From Candidatus Hydrogenedentes bacterium UBA2224 (GTDB taxonomy: Bacteria > Hydrogenedentota > Hydrogenedentia > Hydrogenedentales > SLHB01), in NCBI GenBank assembly GCA_002348185.1, contig DDYW01000049.1:1-21345 (forward strand): DNA of 21,345 nt, written 5' to 3'. Each line of letters begins with the position of its first letter. The first letter of the stretch is position 1. A program made the translations under genes and the position numbers. The notes beneath the pieces are model-generated. The model was not told where the DNA came from. It worked only from the letters and a program-made list of their open reading frames with translations, and made no database searches. Positions 7,303-12,814 of the stretch are shown in pieces.

Positions 7303-7926
7303 ATGAGCGCGGGTCTCAAGCGGTTACTGCGAAATGCAGCATTTGCAGTCGCACTTGGGATTGCGATGCTTATGCTCCTGTCGCTTGCTGGGCCAGCGAC
7401 AGGAGCGACGTCCACGGCCTCAGCGAGTACCCAAAGCTACGAGCCAGGCACGATAATCCCTGGCCGAGGGCTGTCGGAAGTCGGCGTGGGCGACACCCGA
7501 GAAGCGGTAATCAAGCAGTTAGGAGAACCGGAACCCGAGAAGTCCACCGACGATTGGCTAGTTTATCGCAAATCCCTTGGACTCGACTTCCTCATACGCA
7601 AAGGCAAAGTCACTGAGATGCGGTTCAACCCGGGATATCCGGGCCCGACTACTCACGGAGTTGCCCTCGGAGATTCTCTCAGAGAGATGGCGCGCGAATC
7701 TGGTGCCGACAAGGTCATCAAGTTCATAAACGACCGAGACATCTCTATCAAGTCAGCACCCGGCTGGTCCGTAATCTTGCGTGGCTGCAATATCAAAATA
7801 ATGCAGAACACCGAGGGAATCCTGTACTGGATCGGCTCCGACAGAAAAGTAATTCAGATCGTCGTGTACAGCGAGTGCCCCGAGCCAGGGAAGCCCACGG
7901 GGAAGCGGGACAGCCAGGATTCCTGA
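7303..7926 (+). CDS. Exported protein of unknown function
   Basis: I do not recognise a named family. The 207-residue protein has a basic start (GLKRLLR), a hydrophobic stretch at about 12-30 and a likely signal-peptidase site near residues 33-36 (ATG-A). A Ser/Thr-rich linker follows. The mature part has two short related motifs, VGVGDTREAVIKQLGEP (60-76) and VALGDSLREMARESG (120-134), the 'GD..ee....G' pattern seen in several small exported beta/alpha repeat proteins (SmpA-like in flavour). No lipobox Cys is seen. The gene begins 2 bp after the ACT gene and is followed by a terminator, so it appears to be the last operon member, but its base composition is visibly less GC-rich than its neighbours and its codon choice is less biased. 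It may be a later addition to the operon. A role with aromatic acids is not evident. Confidence 0.8.
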   Translation: MSAGLKRLLRNAAFAVALGIAMLMLLSLAGPATGATSTASASTQSYEPGTIIPGRGLSEVGVGDTREAVIKQLGEPEPEKSTDDWLVYRKSLGLDFLIRKGKVTEMRFNPGYPGPTTHGVALGDSLREMARESGADKVIKFINDRDISIKSAPGWSVILRGCNIKIMQNTEGILYWIGSDRKVIQIVVYSECPEPGKPTGKRDSQDS

Positions 7927-7971
7927 CTACAGATGCCGTCGAGGTGCATTCAGACCGGCACCCTCGTTTTC

Positions 7972-8008
7972 AAACGCCCGCAAGGTAGTGCCCGCGGGGG
8001 CGTTTTTT
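7972..8008 (+). terminator. Rho-independent terminator of the ior-paaK operon
   Basis: AAACGCCC (7972-7979) pairs with GGGCGTTT (7998-8005), with a run of six T at 8003-8008 that begins inside the stem. It lies 45 bp after the stop of the exported-protein gene and just before the stop of the convergent gene at 8024. Confidence 0.75.
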
Positions 8009-8023
8009 GTTCCTCCAGGAACG

Positions 8024-9172
8024 TCAGGGCAGGGTAAGCCGCACCCCCTCGGCGGCGCTGTCCGTCGAGGCCAGGAACACAATCTCGCCGCTGAACCGGT
8101 CCTTGGTGCTGGTGACATTGTTGAGCCGTTCGCCGTCTTTTTCCATCAGGGCATGACGGGAACCGAATGCAATGGCTTTCCGGGGCGATTCCCGGTAGAC
8201 GATCGCGTCGCCAAGCCGGTAGGCCACGAGAAGGGCGTCCTTTTTCTCATTGAGAAGCGCGATGGGCCGCGTACCGTCATCGTCGACGCGGTACAGGCCG
8301 TCCCAGGTTCCCGAAGGCCTTCGAACCAGGAGCCCGATGAGGGGATACCCTTCCGTGTCGTAGCTGGTTTTTACGGCCGCGTAGAGTGTCCCGTCCGGGG
8401 CAACGGCGCAGTTCATGTGGTCATCGGCCATGCCGTCGCCGACCGGCAGGGCGGACGCGGCGCCGGGGAGTTCATCGGGGAGCCAGTCCGTGGGGGCGGC
8501 GTCTCCGGGGTGAAAGCGGAAACCGAATCGCCGGGTCTGCTGGTTGGACCAGAGCACACCCGTTCCGCCGTTCGGGAAGGCCGTCACGACGCAAATGTCG
8601 TCTCCGGCCACGCCGGTGGCCAGGACGAGCGGCGCGCTCCATGCCGAATACGGCTGCTCGCTCCACCGCACGGTGATCTCCGTTTCGCCGTCGGAGGCCA
8701 GCCACAGGCGGCCCGAGGAGTCCACGTCAATGGTCGCCGTTTCCGCGCGGGGGTCGAGGGAAATGGCCGCGCCGGACGGGCGTTCCGGCCAGAACCGGTA
8801 GGTCTTCGCGGCGTCATCGTAGGCCAGCGAGACCAGCTCACACCGCCCGGTCTCAAACAACAGCACATGAGTCAGCCCATCGGCCCGCCGGGCGTCCGCA
8901 TGGGTCGCGGTGGCATCCGACAGATGCAACGCCGGGGTCCAGCGTGTATCGTCCAGACGCCACAACGTTGTGCCGGTGGTCTCGGGCAACACGGCCCACC
9001 AGCGGCCGTCGTGGAACCAGAGTTTGGACTGGGGTTTCTCCCCCGTGTTCGCCGTCACGGCCATACCCTGCAGGGGAACCGCGGAAACCGCCGCTTCCGC
9101 GTGGGCCGCGGCGCCAAACCCCATCCCGATAGCCGCCACCAGCAGCCCAATGATGAATCCGTCAGAACGCAT
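8024..9172 (-). CDS. Secreted protein of unknown function, possible beta-propeller
   Basis: The 382-residue protein starts with a clear signal peptide (MRSDGFIIGLLVAAIGMG, hydrophobic to about 20, cleavage near AHA-EA at about 25). The rest is all-beta looking with repeated short Trp-, Asp- and Gly-containing strands such as LWFHDGRWWAVLP, GRLWLASDGETEITVRW, PDGTLYAAVKTSYD and DGTRPIALLNEKKDALLVAY. These resemble blades of a sialidase/BNR-like beta-propeller, but I do not see strict Asp-box repeats or catalytic sialidase residues, so no enzyme activity is claimed. The ATG at 9172 follows AAAGGG closely. It is convergent with the ior operon. A long plus-strand frame lies antisense over it, but that has no ribosome site and low-complexity GC-rich content. 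Confidence 0.78.
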   Translation of the reverse strand: MRSDGFIIGLLVAAIGMGFGAAAHAEAAVSAVPLQGMAVTANTGEKPQSKLWFHDGRWWAVLPETTGTTLWRLDDTRWTPALHLSDATATHADARRADGLTHVLLFETGRCELVSLAYDDAAKTYRFWPERPSGAAISLDPRAETATIDVDSSGRLWLASDGETEITVRWSEQPYSAWSAPLVLATGVAGDDICVVTAFPNGGTGVLWSNQQTRRFGFRFHPGDAAPTDWLPDELPGAASALPVGDGMADDHMNCAVAPDGTLYAAVKTSYDTEGYPLIGLLVRRPSGTWDGLYRVDDDGTRPIALLNEKKDALLVAYRLGDAIVYRESPRKAIAFGSRHALMEKDGERLNNVTSTKDRFSGEIVFLASTDSAAEGVRLTLP

Positions 9173-9361
9173 GTTGCCCTTTCCCGCGGGCGCGACTTCG
9201 GAGGACGGCCCGGCGTGCTTGTCGTAACGTCAGGTTGCCCGCGCCCACGCAGTATACCGCAGGCGAAGGCGGACCGGGAGCGGCTCGACGCGCGCGGTCA
9301 GGCGCCGTTGATGGTGGGGAGAGAAAAAGCAGGGCTAGCGGCAGCTCCTCACCTGGCGCGT

Positions 9362-9388
9362 GGTGGACGGTATGGACGGTATGGACGG
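9362..9388 (+). repeat. Tandem 9-bp array, TATGGACGG type
   Basis: Three head-to-tail 9-mers: GGTGGACGG (9362-9370), TATGGACGG (9371-9379) and TATGGACGG (9380-9388). The same TGGAC-based 9-mer recurs at 21069-21086 and, inverted, at 21246-21272. Confidence 0.85.
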
Positions 9389-9451
9389 GGCCACCTGGGC
9401 CATGGAGTCCACCCCCGTCCGCTTCGCAGCCACCCCAGCCAGCGGGGGACA
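9373..9451 (+). repeat. Dispersed intergenic repeat, copy 1
   Basis: The first 45 bases (9373-9417) match 21071-21115 at 38 of 45 positions without gaps. About 20 bases later both copies carry the same 14-mer GCCAGCGGGGGACA (9438-9451 and 21139-21152). The composite unit is about 80 bp, non-coding, and here lies between divergent genes. Confidence 0.8.
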
Positions 9452-9469
9452 ATGCTGCGGAATTCTACA
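9438..9469 (+). repeat. 32-bp direct repeat, unit 1
   Basis: This unit runs from GCCAGCGGGGGACAATGC to GGAATTCTACA. It matches unit 2 (9495-9526) at 31 of 32 positions, the start-to-start distance being 57 bp. Its first 14 bases are the core shared with the repeat copy at 21139. Confidence 0.9.
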
Positions 9470-9494
9470 ATCGGTGTCCGGGGCTTGTGTCCCC

Positions 9495-9526
9495 GCCAGC
9501 GGGGGACAATGCCGCGGAATTCTACA
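9495..9526 (+). repeat. 32-bp direct repeat, unit 2
   Basis: Second copy of the 32-bp unit, with C in place of T at the one mismatch. Together with the preceding bases it can form a GTCCCCGC/GCGGGGGAC hairpin around CA, which unit 1 forms less well. Confidence 0.9.
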
Positions 9527-9742
9527 GTGGTGTAATGGCGGGGGGGATGGGTTGCGCCGCTTATCCGGTGATTCGGATGTCTGCGGTTTCTTGACATCGG
9601 GGGCCGGAATATGGTGTTGTACAGCCCCGCTCTACCGAATGTACATGCCCGCGGCACACCATTCCGGGTGCCGCCGGGACCAACACAGGACCCGGGGGAA
9701 GGCAAGACCACCTCTCTTGCGCACCCTCTCGTGGATTGGCTT

Positions 9743-11059
9743 ATGTCACACGTTATTCCAGAACGAATTTGGGATCCCAGTGCCGAAACCATGCCCCGTG
9801 GCGACCTCAAGGCGCTGCAGCTGGCGCGCCTTCAGGACACCGTCGCGCGGGTCGCGAACGTCCCCTTTTACAAAGTGGCATTCGCGCGTCTTGGCGTCGG
9901 CCCGGACAGCATCAAATCGCTCGACGACATCCGGCGGCTGCCGTTCACGACGAAAGAGGACCTGCGCCAGCAGTATCCCCTGGGGTTTCTTGCGGTGCCG
10001 CGGAGCGCGGTGGCGCGCTACCACGGGTCCTCCGGCACGACCGGAAAACCCACGTTCGTGGCTTACACCGCGAGAGACCTGCAAATGTGGGCAGACCTGT
10101 GCTCGCGTTTCCTGGTCGCGGGCGGCCTGAAACCTCACCACACCGTGCACGTTGCGTTCGGCTACGGGCTGTTTACGGGCGGCTTCGGGCTGCACTATGG
10201 CATTGAGCGTGTGGGGGCGGCGATCGTCCCGGCGTCTTCCGGTAACACGCCGCGCCAGATTCTGCTCATCCGGGATCTGGACGCCGAGGTGCTTATTTCC
10301 ACGCCGAGCTACGCGCTGCAAATCGCGGAAGTGGCCCGGGAACAGGGTCTTACACCGTCCGATCTTCCGCTCAAATACGCCCATTTCGGCGGTGAACCGT
10401 GGACCGAAGACATGCGGCTCGAAATCGAGGCCCAGCTCGGAATCGAGGCGTACAACAATTACGGGTTGAGCGAAGTCATTGGACCCGGCGTCAGCGGGGA
10501 GTGCCATCTTCGCGACGGGATGCACATCCAGGAAGACCATTTCGTTGTGGAATGCGTGGACCCGGAGACCCTCGAACCCATCACCGACGGCAGCTACGGG
10601 GAACTGGTGATCACTGCGCTCACCAAGGAGGCCTTCCCGCTGTTACGGTACCGGACACGGGACATCGCGGCCCTGGAGGGCTGCCCCTGCGACTGCGGGC
10701 GGACGTCCATCCGGATGAGCCGGATCGTGGGCCGCACCGACGACATGCTGATCATCCGCGGCGTCAACGTGTTCCCGTCCCAGATCGAAGAAGCCCTGCT
10801 CCGGGTGGAAGGCACGGCCCCCCACTACGAAATCGTGATCGAACGGCCCGCCGCGCTCGACGAGGTCACGGTTCGGGTGGAGGTGCGTCCCGAGATCTTC
10901 TCCGACTCGATGCGCGAGATGCAAATCCTTAAAGAGAAACTGGTTAGAGAGATTGTGTCGGTTACGGGCATCCGTGCGCGCGTCGAATTGGTCAGCCCGC
11001 AGACCCTTCAGCGGACGCCCGGCAAGGCCAAGCGGGTCATTGATCTCAGAAAAGCGTGA
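9743..11059 (+). CDS. Phenylacetate-CoA ligase family protein (second copy)
   Basis: A second AMP-forming arylacetate-CoA ligase, 438 residues, clearly paralogous to the operon paaK at 5487. Visible motifs are SSGTTGKP (96-103), FGYGLFTGGFG (139-149), YNNYGLSEVIGPG (237-249), RYRTRD (302-307), DDMLIIRGVNVFPSQIE (333-349) and GKAKRVID (427-434). The start at 9743 is chosen by alignment with the first paralogue (both reach LQLARL after about 25-32 residues); its ribosome site is weak, and in-frame codons continue upstream to 9611 without family resemblance. It is not next to an ior gene. It precedes the barrel-protein gene by 119 bp, but that gene has its own promoter. Conserved differences such as SSGNTPRQ versus SGGNTDRQ near the acyl pocket may reflect another aryl or acyl substrate. 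Confidence 0.9.
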   Translation: MSHVIPERIWDPSAETMPRGDLKALQLARLQDTVARVANVPFYKVAFARLGVGPDSIKSLDDIRRLPFTTKEDLRQQYPLGFLAVPRSAVARYHGSSGTTGKPTFVAYTARDLQMWADLCSRFLVAGGLKPHHTVHVAFGYGLFTGGFGLHYGIERVGAAIVPASSGNTPRQILLIRDLDAEVLISTPSYALQIAEVAREQGLTPSDLPLKYAHFGGEPWTEDMRLEIEAQLGIEAYNNYGLSEVIGPGVSGECHLRDGMHIQEDHFVVECVDPETLEPITDGSYGELVITALTKEAFPLLRYRTRDIAALEGCPCDCGRTSIRMSRIVGRTDDMLIIRGVNVFPSQIEEALLRVEGTAPHYEIVIERPAALDEVTVRVEVRPEIFSDSMREMQILKEKLVREIVSVTGIRARVELVSPQTLQRTPGKAKRVIDLRKA

Positions 11060-11084
11060 CATTTTCGATAAAGTCGTGTATAAA
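11056..11084 (+). promoter_or_regulatory. Sigma70-like promoter of the barrel-protein gene
   Basis: GTGACA (11056-11061) and TATAAA (11079-11084) each match consensus at 5 of 6 positions and are exactly 17 bp apart. The -35 overlaps the paaK2 stop codon (TGA at 11057-11059). This is the best sigma70-type promoter in the window and makes the downstream gene independently transcribable. Confidence 0.7.
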
Positions 11085-11103
11085 AAAGGCGAATTGGGGG
11101 ATG

Positions 11104-11137
11104 CCTGAGGGGCGACCGGTAGTGTCGCCCCATCAGG
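11104..11137 (+). other. Strong hairpin in the 5' leader of the barrel-protein mRNA
   Basis: CCTGAGGGGCGAC (11104-11116) pairs with GTCGCCCC (11124-11131) and TCAGG (11133-11137), giving 13 bp with one bulged A and a 7-nt loop. No T tract follows, so it is not a standard terminator. It lies between the promoter and the ribosome site and could be a 5' stabiliser or a regulatory leader. Confidence 0.65.
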
Positions 11138-11178
11138 GTACCAGGCGGAAGGTGGAACTCAAGAATGAGGGGGAAATC

Positions 11179-12744
11179 ATGAGGATCTTGATTTGCACGC
11201 TGGTGGCGTGCGCCCTGCTGGGCAGTGCGTATGCCGAATTGCAGAATGTTCAGGTCTACGGACGCATCGACATTCGCGCACGGTATTACAAGAGCTCTTT
11301 CAACAACGCGGCGGTTCTGGGCGGCGGTCCAGCCCTCGAAACCCGCATCCCGGCGATATTCCTGCCCGGCCGGGCAACCGGTCAGGCCGCCGGCGTCGCG
11401 GGCGTCTTCGATTATGACGACGCGCGGTCGGACTGGACGTTCACCGAGCTGGTGACCACGCTGGGCGTCAAGGCCGATTTTACCAACAACGTGAACGGCG
11501 TCATCGAGTTCTACGACTTTGCCTGGTGGGGCGAAGATTTCCGCAGCGATTACATTACCGGCGCGGATGGCCGCGCCAACACCTCGGACGACGTGGAATT
11601 GCTCCAGTCGTATATCGAGATGAACGAGATCGGCGGTCTGCCCTTGCGCGCGCGCATCGGCCGCCAGCGCCTGCGCTACGACGAGGGCTGGCTGCTGAGC
11701 GATCGGGCCACCCCTACCCTGCGAATCGCGTGGGACGGCGTTCTGCTCACGTATGCCACCGACCAGTTCGAAGTGGATGCGTTCGCAACCAAACTCGCCG
11801 AGACCAGCCCGTTCGAGCAGGACGGCGATGTCGACTTTTACGGCATCCGCGCCGCGTACACGGCCCTCGAGAATGTCGATTTCTCGGCATGGTGGTACTG
11901 GGTGCGCGACGCCCGTTCGCTGTCCGACACCAACCTGACCTGGCTTGGCGAGTGGTTTGAGAACTGGTTTGGCGTGGACGACTACGATCCCACCAACCTG
12001 CACACAGTCGGCGGCCGCGCGTGGGGCAACTGGGGCGCGCTGGATTACGACCTCAAACTCGCCTATCAGTTTGGCGACGCGGACGCCCTCGGTATCCGGT
12101 TCAAGCCGTACATCTACGGTGATGATGAGGCGGAATGGGACACCTGGGCCGGCGAACTGGAAGTCGGCTACACCTTCGACATCGCCTGGAAACCCCGGGT
12201 CTATGCGCTGGGCGTTTATTTCGGCGGCGAAGACAACCGCGACCTCAGCTTCTGGGACTGGCTGAACCCCTTCGACAAACCCCAGGCCAGCGCCTCCTTC
12301 AACCGCCTGTTCGCCGACCCGAACTATGCCCCGGCCTGCAACGACAACGGGTGCATGACCAACTTCAGCGAACTCGCGCTCGGCGTCGATTTCAAACCGT
12401 TGGAGAAGGTGTCCGTCAAGACCCAGATCGGACGGTACTGGGCCAACGAGACCTTTGACTGGCCGGCATACTTCACCATCGGCCGGTACCGCGTCCCAAT
12501 CGCGCCCGCCCTGAGTTTCTGGACCATGGAGTCCGGGGACGATATCGGATGGGAATGGATGAACGTGATCAACTATGCCTACAGCGATAATCTCACGATC
12601 ATGCTGTTCTATTCCCACTTCTTTACCGATTCGGATCACGGTCTCGACGGAAACTACCTGTATTCGAATGGCACCACGTTCATGGGCGGCACCGACGACG
12701 ACGACGCCGACTACGTGTTCCTGTGGTTCATTCTGACATTCTGA
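11179..12744 (+). CDS. Outer-membrane beta-barrel protein, alginate-export/porin-like
   Basis: The 521-residue protein starts with a clean signal peptide (MRILICTLVACALLGSAYA, cleavage before Glu20). The mature part is made of alternating aromatic/polar amphipathic strands: VYGRIDIRARYYK near the start, LTYATDQFEVDAFATKL, VDFSAWWYWVRDAR, LDYDLKLAYQFGD, GELEVGYTFDIAWKPRVYALGVYF and the last strand ADYVFLWFILTF. The C-terminal Phe fits recognition by the barrel assembly machinery. The pattern RIGRQRLRYDEGWLLSDR with a following strand resembles the alginate-export family of barrels. It is therefore probably an outer-membrane channel; the substrate is unknown. The ATG at 11179 follows GAGGGGGAA. 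Two Cys (in PACNDNGCM) sit in one predicted loop and may form a disulfide. Upstream lie a promoter and a leader hairpin; downstream a terminator. Confidence 0.8.
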   Translation: MRILICTLVACALLGSAYAELQNVQVYGRIDIRARYYKSSFNNAAVLGGGPALETRIPAIFLPGRATGQAAGVAGVFDYDDARSDWTFTELVTTLGVKADFTNNVNGVIEFYDFAWWGEDFRSDYITGADGRANTSDDVELLQSYIEMNEIGGLPLRARIGRQRLRYDEGWLLSDRATPTLRIAWDGVLLTYATDQFEVDAFATKLAETSPFEQDGDVDFYGIRAAYTALENVDFSAWWYWVRDARSLSDTNLTWLGEWFENWFGVDDYDPTNLHTVGGRAWGNWGALDYDLKLAYQFGDADALGIRFKPYIYGDDEAEWDTWAGELEVGYTFDIAWKPRVYALGVYFGGEDNRDLSFWDWLNPFDKPQASASFNRLFADPNYAPACNDNGCMTNFSELALGVDFKPLEKVSVKTQIGRYWANETFDWPAYFTIGRYRVPIAPALSFWTMESGDDIGWEWMNVINYAYSDNLTIMLFYSHFFTDSDHGLDGNYLYSNGTTFMGGTDDDDADYVFLWFILTF

Positions 12745-12769
12745 GTGCCGCGCGGAATCGCCTTTCCCG

Positions 12770-12802
12770 GGCCGGGCTGGACTTTCGTCCGCCCGGCCTT
12801 TT
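12770..12802 (+). terminator. Rho-independent terminator after the barrel-protein gene
   Basis: GGCCGGGC (12770-12777) pairs with GCCCGGCC (12791-12798), and GGAC/GTCC (12779-12782, 12787-12790) extends the stem inward past one bulged T around TTTC. TTTT follows at 12799-12802. The next gene begins only 12 bases later. Confidence 0.85.
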
Positions 12803-12814
12803 ACATTGACCCGC

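Larger units (their letters stand above)
9173..9742. other. 570-bp gene-free region between divergent genes
   Basis: No convincing gene is present. The left part (9173-9360) must carry the promoter of the minus-strand secreted protein; TATACT on the minus strand at 9256-9251 is the only -10-like site seen and has no good -35. From 9362 on the region is made of repeats: a 9-bp tandem array, a dispersed repeat shared with 21071-21152, and two copies of a 32-bp unit. The remainder (9527-9742) leads into paaK2 and contains TTGACA at 9591-9596 without a good -10. Confidence 0.6.

Noticed and set aside
9438..9526. The two 32-bp units as a minimal CRISPR array
   Set aside because: Only two units, 25 bp between them, no cas genes, and part of the unit recurs in another intergenic region. 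It fits a dispersed repeat better.
7988..9535. Long plus-strand frame (515 codons) over the secreted protein gene
   Set aside because: It is antisense to a gene with a signal peptide and a ribosome site, is rich in Arg/Gly/Pro, has no ribosome site and runs into the repeat region. An artefact of high GC content.
9591..9620. TTGACA at 9591-9596 as the paaK2 promoter
   Set aside because: The -35 is perfect, but the sequence 16-18 bp downstream (around GTGTTG) does not resemble a -10, so it is not listed as a promoter.
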